A stretch of DNA of 64,000 bases, taken from Elysia marginata (Eukaryota > Mollusca > Gastropoda > Plakobranchidae). Positions 12,658 through 27,192 of this stretch are shown here, piece after piece (the stretch's first letter is position 1; the number at the start of each line of letters is the position of its first letter). A program made the position numbers and the translations under genes. The stretch spans positions 16,792 through 80,791 of the forward strand of contig BMAT01001966.1 of assembly GCA_019649035.1 (NCBI GenBank). Direction: 5' to 3'. The notes under the pieces were generated by a model. That model was not told the origin of the DNA, made no database searches, and was given only the letters and a program-made list of their open reading frames with translations.

Positions 12658-15600
12658 GTATCCGATTACTAATGCTTCACGTCAGTCAGTCGGTCATAGT
12701 AGGCTGTGTTTGTTTATGGATCTTCTCAAATGGCTTTTTTATAGTGATCCCTATCCTTTAATGTTCCGGTACGGACAATTAGGTCGGTGGCTAATACATA
12801 AATAAAAATATTTTAAAAAAACTGAGTCCGTAGCACTGGTCATCATTGTAATGTGATTCAATGACGAAAGGTAAAAAGATAAAAAATTCATTTAGATCAT
12901 CATTTTTTCCGTCTGCTTTTTTATTTCTGAAAAGAGCCAATTCTAGAAATATATAGAAATAGTTTTGTTTACGTTTCTTTGAATACACCAATTCTATTTT
13001 AGACCTTCTATGGACGCTCTTAAAAAATCTTAGTTATATTAAAATCGATCAAAATAGCCCCGTTGCATAATGGAGTAAAAAGTAACATAAAATAGACGCG
13101 CATAAACGTGTGTAAAAATGAGTAAAGCTTTGAACAAACTGGCAAAGACGAATGATGGCTGCTTCACAAATATTGTTGACTCTTGTAACGGGTATGCCTC
13201 AACACATTCTGAGAAGACAGATTTTCAAAGACGTAGGCGTATTTGCACATTTTTTTTTTCCAGAATTAATCTCCAACGCTTTTTTTTAGGAAACGAGATG
13301 TTTTGGCTTGCGATATGAAAATTGTTGCCAGAAGCAAACAAATATGTATGATTTGCGATATCTGGATGAGATTTCGTTTATTACATTTCATTGAAAGTAT
13401 ATTACGTTTATAACGACAGAGCTCGGGCATCAGATTTTTTATCAAAAGAAACAATTTCAATTATATTCTCTCATATCTTGGCAAGCCTACGCAGTAATCC
13501 TACTGAAAATAACGAAAACCTCTCCAAAACATTGATTGCAGATTGAAAGAATGAATTGCAACTCGTTTCATGAAGAAAGGCCGTAATTGAGAGAGAAGAT
13601 AGTGCTTTGAAAAATATGGTTCTAGAGTTGTTTGTATTTTTTATATCATTTTTACGTTAGCAATACAGAGATATTTAGTTCCTTGCTAGATCGTACCTAA
13701 TGTCTTTAAAAACTAGATTCAAACTTGTTTTTTTTATATGCATGCAACGGATGAAACTGGAAAAAACGATTGCAAGCCACATTTTTAATGATAATAGTAT
13801 GCATATATACATGTACTTATAGGGCCTAGGGGATATTATCATTATATTATTGGCACAAAAAAATCGGCTTAAACAGAAACTCAAACATAACTAACGATAC
13901 ACTTGACAAAAAATTTTATGTGCTCACAGTGTCTTGGGTACTAGAGGTAATAATGGTTGAATTTGTTAAGCTCTCTTGTTTTTATTTATTCCTCTGTACC
14001 ACCAACTTTTTACACTCAGCTTGGAAATACGGGTATCCAAAACACATCAAACACTTGGTTTCCGAAATACCAAGTGATCCTGAACAGAATAACGATTTTT
14101 CTCACGTACCTTAGAAAAAGCTGTAGGGGGTTAGTTTTTATTAGAAAAAGACGGAAAGCTTTCCATAAAAAAGACAACTTCTTTGAATTTCTTTGATTTT
14201 TTAAAAAATTTGTATGGAAAACAGAACGGCAGTGATTGTATCGACGAGATTTCAACAACAGAATAATCTAGTCTATTCTGTGGCCTGGTGAAAGAAGATT
14301 GTGTCTATTATGAGGAATATGAGCAGCCAGAGATAAACAAAAGTGTCCTTAACGTTCACGCTCTTTAAGAATCCTATTCAAATCGTTGCTTGAGCGTATT
14401 CAATACAAGAAAAAAAGTTAGAAATTAGGTCGTCAAGTACGATTTACAAAATGGTATTTTAAACAAACCATTTTATTAAACATTATTAATTGTTGCATCG
14501 ACCAACAGCCGCGTCAATGGGAAATCCAGAATAATTTATATGAAGCTGTTTTTTAAGTTACTTAAAAAAATATGAGCATTCTGGAGTCAAACTATATGGC
14601 CCTCATGAGTATAAAACAAAAAGAGTTTTAATTTATACATGTAAAAAATGTTCATAAAAACACTTCGTTTCAGTCAAAGATAAATCATATTTAATTAACA
14701 CTGTAAAAACACTAACCACGTGATTTGAAAATTTTTTTTTATAAAAATAAGGCCATGTCTTTTGTATTTCATGAATATTAACAAGATAGACCGCCATTGT
14801 GTATTAAGAAAACGTATCAAATACCAGATAAGGACAATTTTAGACCTATGTCTGTCAATTATTAGAACGAGAGTACTTTTCCGATTTCGATGTTCCCTTG
14901 AAGTAACTTAATTATAGTACTGTAACGAAAAATACGTGAACAAAATCCGGAAAAGAAGATAATTGAGATGTGTTTCATGCTTGATATAATTGGACACTGC
15001 GCGATGCTATTAGTTCAGATACGATATAAGGTACCGGTCGTTCTTCTTGTCTGTCATTTGTTCAAAGAGATAACTTGACATATTATGTCCAATGTAGAAA
15101 TACCAATACTAAGCTTGAACAAGTTGGAAAGAACGTCAGTAATAAGACATTTTGATATGGGCAGAAACTGACCTACAACAAGATCACAAGTTAACCTAGT
15201 TTCGACCTCAGTGCTGTATAGTTTGATAACATTTATTGTGCGAAAGCAACATCATATTGCCATCCTCTGCAGAGTGGGTCGATGGCAAATCTTGCTCTTC
15301 TCTAATAATGCTCATCCCGGAACTGTGAATGCGGCATGGGTCTTTGCTATTTTTGCATCAACTGTCGAGTTTCTCAGATTAAACGAGATATATCAATCAC
15401 TTACCCGATTTTTCTACTTTCGTGTTAACTCGGACTACACGAGAAAAAAATCTTTGAATGAGATACTCGTAGATCACCCTAGGGCCTACTGAAGGCTTTC
15501 TTTTCGTTTGACTAAGCAGTTGACTGACTTGGTAGAAAAATTCCAAGCTTTTAGGGAATTGGCTTTCTGTAAAATCATGAAACTCACAGCCCAATTCACC

Positions 15601-18009
15601 AGTTAAGTGTGTTTAGAAGGGAACGATTGTTTCAGCAAAAATTTGTCAATGTTAAAATCGCTAGGGTAGACTAAAAGCATTATGTCGTTGTATTTTATCA
15701 AAAACGTTGAATACTCAACTAGTGATGTGCATTAGTAATCCAATCACCTCTCTCTTCCTAGTATTGTTTTTAGCATGTTTATTCATTTGCTAAATGCTTT
15801 AAAGGTTTATGAACCCAATTTCCCACTAAGTTTTTTTATTCTCGGAATAATAAAAACACTTAAGACTACTAATAAGAACATAAGACTCAACGCTCAGGCA
15901 AAAACTATTGAGACAATCCATAAATCCATTGTATGAAACATAGTACTTGAAAACATGAACTTTTTTTTTCGTGAATAATCAACTATTTTCTGCTAAGAAA
16001 TGCTACCACGTAATGAATTTTAATAATGAACACGCTAACCGTAGGTCGTCGTGAACGAAAAACAAATCTTTGCGAAAATGTATCCTACCAAAAAGCGCAC
16101 AATGGTAGCCCGGCAATATTTCTATAGACACTGGAATGAAAAACACGCATAAAGCGAGAGATTATGACGGGCAGAGCAGTTGAAAGAGACGGAAAAACAT
16201 ATAAGCGTTCCATGGTCTAAGAAATGTAGTTTATAGGAGGAAGCTTAGAACCATTTTAATCCAACGATGCCTTTACCGCTGTCGTTTATTTCCCAAAATT
16301 ATAGAGATTTTTGGTACGTCTCGTTTGGTATACACTGATTTTAAGTTATTTTATCATAAAGGCAATGCTCCAGAATGTTTTAAAACAACAAAAGATAAAA
16401 TGTTTCTTTTTATCCTAGGATAGTTTTGGTCTAGCTGGAGTTACATTAAATACCAGAAATTCATTTAGACATCGGTTTAATCTACGTTGTGTAAAATAAT
16501 TTAAACAGAACTTACCAATTAAATCGAAGTCAATATTGGAATAATTTTAGCGTATTTTATTTGTACAATATAAAAGAAGAAGCAATTCATCTTGTTCAGT
16601 CATCTTTAATTCAAGACGAAGCGATTAAGAGCTAAATTTTTCAGTTCCGATTTTATGTAAAGTTTTTAAGAACAGATGTAGAAAATTTTAACTTTAAACT
16701 CTAGGCATGCTTAAGCTCAGAGATTTAGAGTGCAAGCACAAACTTTGTGGAAGTTTAATGAAAGCGATATTTAGAGGAAATTATTACAAAAAAAAACGGC
16801 ATGTTATATAACCAGTTGATGCTCTTAAAATATTTACTGACAATAACAGTTACTGCTGGCTTTATGAAGTCTTGCATTTTTATGTTCTTAAAAAACCTAA
16901 CTCATCTCTATTTTAACCAGATTGCAAAAAAATTATATAAAGCATTAATCTATGATGTTTATACTATTTTCAACCAATATGGTTTGCGCTTTGATCGTTA
17001 CATAAGATATCCAGCAAAGAAAACAGCGGTTCAAACGTAAAACGATTAGATTATTGTAAATAATATTGATCTCAATCAAATTTGACAAATCGCCTTTTTT
17101 AAAAGTCTTTGCACCTTGTAGATTTTATTTAGAAATAAATATTCACAACCTTATTACATTGGCGAGTGCAACCACAGTCCTCTCTTTCTCTCTGTCCCCC
17201 CTCTCATAAAGTTGACATTTATCTACCAGCAAGTCTTTAAGCCCCCCCCCACCTCCCCCTCTCTTTCTCTAATTAGCATCCAGGCCGTTTAAATGGTTGC
17301 TTCAGCCATTTCGCGCCATTACTGAACACAAGTAAGGTAGCAAAACTCAAATTTCATTTTGCCATAGTTCAGTAACAATCATTTAGGTAATACATATTCC
17401 AAAACAGTAAAGCCTCAGGTGCTTGTAAAAACGTGGAAAGAAAAAGAGACACTTTAAAAGTTCATTTGACGAAATAATAAAAAACTGCAGTCATGTATTT
17501 AAAAAATGACGCACTCTTCCAGTTCAAGTCATTAATGTATCGTTGATAGATTCTGGGACGCAACTTTGTTTCGAGTACAGGTGAAATTAATTCACGATCC
17601 AGAAATAGATTAATTTACTTTTTCATCTTCGCCTTGATTTCGTTGCATTTTTAGAATAATGAGAGGGAAATAAATACAATCAAATGGTTATGGCTTATGC
17701 CACATATCAAGAACATGACTTTCTGCACGTCAGCCTTAGTTCGTGGAAGGCCATTGTAAGTCTCTACGGGGGAACTAACAGGGCTTATAACAGTTTAATC
17801 ACTTTATCAACTCAAAGACCGTTTTAATAGAATAATTTTGAAATATTGGAAAATTACCTTAATGCAAAGAAACTTGATCGGCTATGGTCATTCGTACGAT
17901 CCAATAACCACCTACGTTTGATATGAATAAATTATGTGAGCCGGAAAGGTTTATTAGTGAATGGTGCTCAAATCAGGTAGCAGAAATCTTTACCTATTCT
18001 TCAGTCTAT
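12658..18009. other. Intergenic, nothing recognised
   Basis: No family recognised in any frame. A C-rich and TC-rich patch lies at 17180-17270. Confidence 0.55.
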
Positions 18010-19260
18010 CAACTAGGTCAATTAAAATCCTCAGGTAATGAAAAAAATAACAGGTGAGATTATAGAGCTATTGGGTAATAAACCTTATTTTACCGGTATG
18101 TGTACAATTAATAAAGATGAACAACTCAGCAGGCTCTTTAGTTGGGTGAATAGTTCATCAGAGGTACTTAGTGCTCTATCTAACTTTGAGCCTACCTTGT
18201 GCCTAAGGGAAACTACTCGTAACGAATTTTTAAAAAGCTTACAGAACAGCCCGAAGGGCAGTAAAACCGAATCTATGAATAATCTCAGACCTGCAAAACT
18301 CACCCCAACTATTATAACAATGTTGGAGAGATTTGTGCTGAAATTATTAATGAATGAGGTCACAGAAAAGTTTAACCCTCTTAAATTTTCATACAAGGTG
18401 AAAAAATGTTGAGGATGTCTGCTTGGTTTTCTCTATCAATCTTCTGAAACATCTCTAAAAATCGTATCTATGCTCGCTTTATATTCCTTGGATTTCTGAT
18501 TGGTATTTAGTAAGATTCAACCACATGTTATGGCACATAACCGAAAAGACCCTAATTTTAGAAAAAAAAAGAATAGTATCGTTGCTTGGGACTTTTGTTC
18601 TTGACACACAGTCGACAGTATATAAAATCGCATGATAATTTATCTCAACTGCTTCGCATGAGCAAAGGTGCGCACCAGTTGTAATGGCTGTGCTTAACGA
18701 TATACACAATTGTACAAATAAATACAACAGCCATAACAACAGCGCAGTATCTATGGTTCAACAAACCAAGGGGCACTTGGAGTCTCAGAGGATTGTTATT
18801 TTGACGAAGACAAGTGTTTATTGGTTGGTGTAAGAACTATTAACCTTGTATTGTTAATTCCTAAGAAAATGAAAAGGATGATCATTTAAGACCAATAACC
18901 CTACTCGACAGCTTAAAAGTTAATGATGAATCAATTGAAACCGCGGGCTCTGACAAGTAAATAATTTGGTTTAACGCTATTGATAATAACTAAACTGGCT
19001 TGCTCAGGTTCATGCCTCAGGCTTTATACTAAGCAGAAGACTTTTTTTCTATAAAGAGTTGAAGGCTTTTTTTCTATAAAAAGTTGAAGTCTTTTAATGT
19101 GAATGAAATTGTGTTAAAATATTACAAAATCCACATTGAAAGTGTCATTACATTTGGCACAAGCTGTTGGGGGCAGCGCATCACACAAGGAGACAATCAG
19201 GACAGATATGGGTCATCAAAAAGACAGAAAAAAATAGAAGGGAATGACATTTGTTAACAA
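18010..19260 (+). mobile_element. Decayed LINE: reverse transcriptase remnant (CR1/Rex1-like)
   Basis: An open stretch at 18038-18411 contains MNNLRPAKLTPTIITMLERF, LLMNEVTEKFNPLKFSYK, the thumb-side RT segment of CR1/Rex1/L2-type LINEs. Downstream, in other frames, are weak matches to the GAPQG region (SKGAHQ near 18660), to the segment before FKYLG (IRPITLLDSLKV near 18890) and to the RT tail (IESVITFGTSCWG near 19135). Stops and frame changes are frequent, so it is a fossil. A 25-bp tandem duplication lies at 19039-19089. Confidence 0.72.
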
Positions 19261-22200
19261 TCTCTGAAAAAAATCTCATGACCACAGCCATAGGTTTAGC
19301 AAAATTAATGATCCTAACCGTCTTCTTTGAAATGTTTGCAAAAATAAAATGTAGATCAGGCAGGCGAATACACAGTCAAATGAAGATATGCACAGATGTT
19401 TTGTTCCCGCAACACGTCTAAAATGGCCTGACTCAAAATGCACATGCAAGTACTTTTTCCAGGGCGTATTTTTTCCTTTTGTGCCTTTCGGTTGGGGGTA
19501 TGAAAGCAGGAGTAAAATTAACGGCAATGAAACCTGCTCTTGGCTCTAAGGTGTGTGGTTCTGTGTGTGATCTTGATGGTGAATAATTATATGCTTTAGA
19601 GCATTGGTGTGCATGACAGAAAAGTATATATACCAGTCCATGAATTGTATAACTTTCATTTTAGCAAAAAATGTTCATGCCAAATTTCCAATAATCGATA
19701 GATAAAAAGATTCTTATCTGTCTTATTTGTCATCTCTCAATCGCTACAAACCAGTAAGCCTAACAAAATAGACTAGTATGACCTATACTTGAACAAGTTG
19801 CTGCTAATGATGCTCACCAACATTAATTTTGATCTCGCTGAAACGCTTGCGCCTATTCATGCTAATTTATGTCCGTGGACTAGTTAAGCATCTGCAGCTG
19901 CTGCTATCTAGATAATCAAGTACTTAAAAATAATAACAACTCATGCTTAATAGCTATGATACATCTAGTACTTATGTCCTATGAGATTTTGTATGTTCTA
20001 ACGATGGCCTTCTATCGTGGGTTTACTAATTTGGCTTGAAGTTGCTTTATTTTTAGCTCAATCAAAACAATGCGTACAGAAGTTCTGAGCTAGCAAGAAG
20101 CATTTTGAAAGCATCTGTTTTTGCAGCACGAAATTTATACGATCACAATACCTGGAGGCATCGACACTACATGCTTAGTGATCAATAAACAAACAAATGA
20201 AAAGTTGCAATTGAAACCTTCTCAGCACATTGTGCAATTTTATGTTGATGGAATGTGAGTAAACACTAGAACCTTTGCTCTTTTTACAAAAATATCCTGA
20301 TATATTATTTCTACGCAGGCTAATTTACATAGACATTTTTATATACATCGACACTTAAAATAGCTATCTCATTACCCTAATCCCATTCTCTTTCTTTGTT
20401 ATCATATTTTTAACTCGTTCCTTTCTCCTATCTTTACCTCATCCTCTATCTGTACTCTCTCACACCTCTTGACTTGCATTCCTCCTCCTCTCTCTTGCGC
20501 TTTACGTATATTCAACCGTTGTCCTACTTATTTCTTTTGCTTGGAATCTTTAAACTCTAGAAACATCTTGACCATAACATTTCTATTTATTTCCTTCTAT
20601 ATCTATCTTGATTTCTCTCTGTCTATCTTTACCCGTCAATGCCTCCTGGTATCTTTTTTATATACCCTATACTTGGCCTATACCCCTCTACCTAGGCCTT
20701 CCTCATTCCTCCCCAGAACCTCCCTTCTCTCGCTCTCTATGTCTCTCTACATCTTGCTACTCTGTTTGAAAAATGGTAATACTGATTTCCGCTCTCCTAA
20801 GTCCAATCGTGGTATCTTCAGTTTGGTATCGACACACGAAGTCGTGACGCAATTCGAAATACTATAATTTTTAAATTCTTGAAGTCAATGATACGCTTTC
20901 GTTAAGAACAAAAATCAGGAAAGTTTGCTTTACACATTTGTAAGTTTTATGCATAAATCTTGCTTGTGCTCCTTTTAAAGTGACAAAGAAGTAAGGTTAA
21001 ATCATGTGGTTGGGTTAAGACCAAAAAAACACAATATCGCAATTGTTTGATTTTTAGCTGTTACTTGAAACTAGATTGGGTAAAACATGCAGTAGTTTTC
21101 AACAATTAAGACATGAAAATAGTATTTCTTTTCACTGTAATAGTAGTGGTTTGCACACACAATCTATATATGAACATTTTCTTACTTCGCATATCGGAAA
21201 CAACTGCAGTTTTCTTGTACTTAACTTTACAAAGTCTATGGGGTCCAACAACTTCAAAGTGTCAAAATCAGTTTATGGTTCACACCTTTTTTCTGGTCAA
21301 TAGAAGATTTTTATTTACTTCATTCTATGCTTTATGATTCAAAACAGAAGCACTATTCTTTTCCACTGTCCATGTGGTTTTGAACATCCGTTTCAAGTAC
21401 GATTAAGTTATTGTGCGATCGCTAAACAGAGAGTAAGAACAGAGAGAAATGTAACATTATCAGTCGCTATATTGATGAGGTCATTAGGTCCTTCTACATA
21501 AGTGTCTGACAAATTTTGGAAATTGCCCTGTTATTTACAACCTACAATCATTAACGTGTTAATGATTGTGTCGGAATACATAATACAGTAGTTGTACAAA
21601 CAGCCCAACTTGTAACGGTTTATTTAGATTATGAAAATTAAATAAAGAAATTGACCGTTGCCTGTCTTCAGACTTCTATCAAACACAGTTTGACATACCA
21701 GAAATTCGTGTAGATGCCTATTCTGTGAAGCACCTGTGTCAACCCGTCACTAATAGCCATTAGAGTACTCCGTGAATGCCCGGAGTTACTAACGTTGCCA
21801 GGCAAAAAAAACTGTAGGTCACTAACCTTCTCTAAGCCACACGAAGTCTTTATTAATTGTCTCGGTGATGTTTTGTATTTATAGATTACGGAAACCCTAA
21901 TTAAATTATCTTAGCAAATCCTTTCAACGACAAAAATATTTGTTTTTAGTCTGTGCTCCTTGTGCGCATCAAATAAACATTCTCCATGCTTGGTTAAACA
22001 ACAATTGTGTCTTTAGAAACGTTGCAATGCTTCAAACAATGTCAAAAATCCTGAATCTGGCATCTGGTTTGAGGATCAAATAAAAGCGTTTTCTTTTGTT
22101 TTCAATTTGTTTCAGTCAATGTACTCTATTTCCCGACCCACTCTACGAGGTCAGTGAAGCATAAACCATACACGGTGAGCAAACGATATCTGGTATTCAA

Positions 22201-23867
22201 GTTGTAAATCTTGGGCACTCCAAAAGCTATTAATATTATTGAAAGCTTTTGTTCCGTTTTTTTCTGTTGCAGCTTTGTACAGGCTACTTATATTAAAAAC
22301 TTTAAAAAAGTCTAACGAGAAAAGAACAATAATTATAGCTTCTTTTCTTCGCCTTAATGGCGAAGCATTTGAACGTTACGATACGAACTTCAAGATGAAG
22401 AATCTATGTCGTCTGGTGAACTTGAACTATGAATAAAATAATGAAAGAAAGAAAACACAAACTTGTCCGCTTTAGCCTAGAGCTACTTGTTTTGAAAACG
22501 ACAATCACCTGAACGCTGAAGGCTCAATGGTTCGGGTGCGGGGCGGTTGCACACCATCTTTTTGTATGCTTACCCATTCATCTCTTTTGTGTAAGATTCA
22601 GAGTTGGTAGTTTTTTTTGTTTTTGTTTTTTTTTTTTTTTGCATTTTGCATTTTGTTCGCTTGGAACTTTAGGGGATGTAAAACTCTTTACATAATAAAA
22701 CGCCAAGCAGGATATATTCCACTTTGAAAGGCACAGAAATGATCTTGGAATTTTAAAGTTCCTGTGATTTTGCTGTTAAAGCTTGTGCCTCAAAAAGATT
22801 TCAGAACTGGCGACTTCTTACTCATTCTCCCAAATCTTAAAATGTGATTCAAATCTACAACGATACATCTTTGACGACTCAGGGAATAATCTGTAACCTG
22901 CGTGGACACTTACGCGTCATGGCAGTGTTTTGACTTGAGAAAATATGACGTTATTAAAAACCCCAACGTGGGGATCAGATATACTTCAAATCATACAAGC
23001 TTGTAGAAAAAACACTGATGGAAGAAGGTTTCAAAAGTATATATTTTTTTCCATTATTTTAAAGGTTTTGTTTTTTCAATGTGGCTATCCTTATTCCGCA
23101 AAAGTATTATATTGCGATCCATGGTAAATTATCTACCGTGAAACACCACACAAAACCTTTAGAAGACTTCAACACAACGGCGCCAATTTTTGTTTTGTAT
23201 TTTTTTCCTTTATTTCTTCATGAAATAAATAATTTGTTCGATGACCGAAAAAGAGCTTGTCCGACCTATATTTCACCGGGTCTACAAAGAATCTGTCTCT
23301 AGAATGGTATTGCTTCTATTTGATATTCCGAGACGTAAAAGGTTTGCTCTACATGATAATCATTCTGTCCATGAGAGATCAATAATCGCGAGGCAGGATT
23401 TCCGTGGATAGCACTTTAACATTCGATCATTGTAGGTCAGCAACCAAACTCCTTGCAGTTTAGATCAAACCTACAAAGAAACAAAACATATCTTCCATAT
23501 TATGTCAGCTTAAACTTGATAGGGTATTTTACTTATAAGGCATTTTATAAGCCTTACCTGGTAAAGTATGATTTATTGTTATCCTAAACGTTTGAGGTGA
23601 AAAAAAAATAATATACGGCAACTTTGCAATGCCAATTATGACAAAAATGCGGTCTAAACGTACTTCTTAACTTATACTTAATTTATTTCATGATCTGTTT
23701 AAACTAAAACAGTTCTTTCAACCTTTGTATCCGTGAAATTTATTTTACCAAAGTATGACCGACATAGTAGGCGATGAGTCTAATTAGTGGAAGAAAGAAA
23801 TATAAAAAACACCTAATCAGTCGCTGTAAAAAATCTGGCTTATAAAAACATGTAATAAAAAGTTGGT
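19261..23867. other. Intergenic, pyrimidine-rich at 20380-20760
   Basis: The pyrimidine-rich patch gives a 132-codon frame of Leu, Ser, Phe and Pro that I take as compositional. The first 300 bases may include a very worn LINE end. Confidence 0.5.
21544..21569. repeat. Perfect 12-bp inverted repeat
   Basis: ACAATCATTAAC (21544-21555) and its inverse (21558-21569) are separated by two bases. No gene is nearby. Confidence 0.85.
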
Positions 23868-23920
23868 TTGATAGTTTTCAAGAATTCTTGAAACTCTTAA
23901 CTATCTTATGCGCATGCGCA
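23868..23920. promoter_or_regulatory. Palindrome next to an NRF-1-like site
   Basis: A hairpin with outer arms gatagtt/aactatc encloses the perfect palindrome TTTCAAGAATTCTTGAAA (23876-23893). Three bases after the hairpin is TGCGCATGCGCA (23909-23920), an exact match to the known NRF-1 consensus. No transcription start is visible nearby, so function is doubtful. Confidence 0.25.
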
Positions 23921-26181
23921 TATAGACAATTTACAAACAGTAAACTCTTAAAATTAAAAGGAAAAATCAAATGTTACTGCCAGTTGAAACTGATTTTCAA
24001 TCAAGTGAAGAGGTTTTCATGAGAAATTTATGACGGGCGAAATCTTTTAAATAAACATTTCGGTGATGAATTTTACATGGTATTGTTCAAAGTAATATTC
24101 GCTTTTCAATAAAAAAAATATGGAGAGATAAAAACTTGAAAAGCTAAGCAAAACTTATTTTCTTAGACTTGTTGGGAATAATTTAACTACATTGAGTTCA
24201 CTCAGGAAGAGATTATAATGGTTGAAAATTTTAAAAAAAGGTAGAAGTAAGCAAAAAAAAAAAGAAAACGTTCCCGTTGAATAAAGAATTGTCAAGCTAT
24301 TTTCGATGCGATCGGTCAAGCTATTCGATCCAAAGCCCTGCCCGACGGACATAAAAACTTCTATGTGTCTCAACTTGCAGTACCATTGTAATTAGTTTCT
24401 TTCACATTTCCAGTGAAAGTATTGTGTGTAATATGAGATAAAAATATTTTTTTTCATTTTAACAGTTACATAATTGTTAACGTACAAGCCAAAGTCTCAA
24501 TCACAGCTTTAAAAACCGAATTAATAAGGATCAATGAACACAGGGAAAAAATGACTTTTTTAAAATATATCTTGGTTTTTTAAGTGTAAAAATAATATGG
24601 GGTGAAAGAAAAGAAACAATTTCAATTGAATAAAGAACACTAGGGTTTCATAACTATTGTAAACCTTGTTGTAAATATAGTTTGCCGTGCGCAATAAAAC
24701 CAAATAGAATGGGGGGAAAGTCCTTATGATTGGCTGAGCTTCAAATTGAACATTATTATTGATTTGGGTGAGACATAGTTATTGCATTTATCTTAAAGAC
24801 AGATAAGCCTGAAAATAAAAACATATGGGTATATCAAACAATGCAACTGGAAACGTGCGACTTTTCTCGAGTGGTTGATCAAGTGTATTTTTTATTCCAT
24901 ATAATAAAATATACTAGGGTTAAATAAATTATTTTATAGATAGCTGTTGATATAAATTGAGCAACCGCTGCTCATAACATAAGCTAAGAGCAAGAAAACA
25001 ATTCCTATAAAAGAAATAACGGAACCGTAACGATCCATTTGAAATGGGTAAGACGGCAATAGGAGGGCCTTACAAATTGTAGAAAAGCTCTATCATTTTG
25101 AGAAAATAGTCCAAGCAGGGGGTAAAAAATCCGTTCGTTGACACTGAGTAAAATACAATAAATGACAAGGTTCATTAACTCTTTTGTTTTTTTTAATATC
25201 ATGCACTTTAGATGTTTAGGTTCTTGCCAAACCATTGACTTGACTTTGAAACTATAATATCAATAACAATGTGAAATATTTGAGGCTTCTAAATACTGCT
25301 TCTAATTTGAGCGTCTTTAGACCATTTAAAGAGGCGATTCTGCTTCATAAACACTCTGCAACATCAATATAATACACGTGCACGCCCAATGCCTTTCTTT
25401 TCAAACCTCTTATTCAACAGTGAGGTCATTCTAAGTTAACGAGAAATAATGTTTTTATTACGTTACTTCGATTAATGACCTCATGAACGACGCCCTATAA
25501 CGTTCGAAGGTAGCGCAAAATTTATCAAAGCTTTAAAGAATCCGAACAAGACCTGACACGCTAGGATAAACCTTAACTAGTTTCATTACAGGTACGATTA
25601 GCATATAACCTTATTAGGAGCTAACATCTGGCTTTGATATGTGAGAGGTACCCACAATAAATATATATATATCGGAACAATTCACACAAACGTTCACAGC
25701 AAATGTTTTTATGATGTCAACTACCTTATGAGAATTCGTACCCGCCGAAAGATGATAGTCGCAGCTGCCAATCCCAAAGAACCCCAGATGTGTGACGTCA
25801 TTGGACTGCACTGCACTGGGCATTCTCACTCATCTCAAGAAAGAAACGCCGTAGATAAAAACCGAGATCAACGACCACAATTTTAGAAAAGGTACGGTCA
25901 GAAGATTATTGTGTGACTTGAGTCTAGAATTAATACTCTTTCTTGATGAAAGAGTGTTCGATGCATTGCACTACCAAACCAAAAAATAGTTTGTAGAGAC
26001 AGCCTATGCCCGCTCTCGCATGGTGAATATCGGCCTTTAATTTGTCCTACGAGTACCTGCCGAAGCTGGCATGTCACCAATGTGTTGAAATATGAGCTCA
26101 GCTTTTGACATGAACGGAGCCTAAAGTGTTCTGAGCATGCCATGATTGATTCAGCTGTGCATGTGAATGATTTTCTTCAGT
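23921..26181. other. Intergenic with one small hairpin
   Basis: Apart from the hairpin at 25421-25483 I recognise nothing. Confidence 0.5.
25421..25483. repeat. Imperfect hairpin, small foldback
   Basis: Outer arms tgaggtcatt (25421-25430) and aatgacctca (25474-25483) pair perfectly. Inner pairing continues imperfectly for about 20 more bases. It is possibly a worn foldback transposon. Confidence 0.6.
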
Positions 26182-26482
26182 GAGGCAACGTGACTCAATG
26201 GTTTGCGCGTCGGACTCGGTTGCAGTTTCGATTCCCAGCCACAAATATGTACCTGTTGCATTAGAATAGCAATATATCCACACCTTCTTCAGTCCAGTAA
26301 AATGGATAATGGCTAAAGGCAGTGCTTCAAATTTGTATAATATTTGTATTGGAGGACCTTGCGGTACTGTGCTACTCTGAAATCAGAGTTGAATTTGCTC
26401 TGGTGTGTATAGCCCTGCTGGGAGAAATATGTAAAGTCTTGAGAGTTTTTAAGGCTGCTTTCGGCGGTGAAAGACAATAACT
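26182..26482 (+). mobile_element. tRNA-derived SINE, copy A
   Basis: The head resembles a tRNA (tgactcaatgg as a worn A box; gtttcgattcc as a B box of the GGTTCGANTCC type). The body shares ccagtaaaatgg, ggcagtgctt and gagttgaatttgctctggtg with the reverse-strand copy at 38508-38828. The copy is old, judging from many differences in the head. Confidence 0.8.
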
Positions 26483-26954
26483 CTTTTTTTGCTGCTGCTA
26501 AAGTTTGGTATGAGCGTGTTAGTTTTTAGTTCTAAACTAATCTCTAAAATCCTCCTTTTCCATACTGCTTTTACTTCATGTGTGTTGTGGAAATTGTCTA
26601 TGTTCTTTGTTCTTTTTCCATTTGATATTTTAAACGTCGCAACAACATCAAATATTTTCGATATACTCCATTACAATGAAGCTGTATATTGACTACACAA
26701 ACATCGTTAAATTGAGTTACTGTTCCACAACATCCAGGCCGATATTTTTTCCAAGTGCTTTCTATTCTTTTTCTTACCCGGTATGATTAGATGATTACAT
26801 AATTATCGTCCTTTGTTAGTTAATGCTGTACGGTATGATACCTTGGCAAATAAATAATACTTCTACTTCTTATAACATATGTGTTGTTAGAAGTTTTGGA
26901 ATAATATTAGGTTTTAAAAGGTAGACCTGCTGGGAGTAAAATTAATACAACATC

Positions 26955-27060
26955 ACTAAACCCTCCTCTCCAGAGAGTCACGAGGGAGCGCTTCCCTATT
27001 CTCAGTACACACGGGACTGTCCAGCGTCACCACGGGGCCAAAAAACTTACGTTCAGTCTC
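26955..27060 (+). repeat. Old dispersed repeat, copy 1
   Basis: aaccctc, cgagggag and cttccc occur in the same order and spacing as at 39752-39840. Similarity is about 65% by eye over roughly 90 bases. The family is unknown. Confidence 0.45.
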
Positions 27061-27148
27061 ACGCTATAGTGGCTTTGCTGATTGTTAAATCGCTATTCTA
27101 TTTTAGGATTAAACAATTTACGAAGGTATAAAGAGATGAGGGGATTAG

Positions 27149-27192
27149 AGAGAGAGAAAAAAAAGAGAGAGAAAATGAGAGAGAGAGAGGGG
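27149..27192. repeat. (GA)n microsatellite
   Basis: GA repeats interrupted by short A runs. Confidence 0.9.

Noticed and set aside
20469-20867. 132-codon open frame
   Set aside because: Pyrimidine-rich composition explains the Leu, Ser and Phe content. No domain or splice context.
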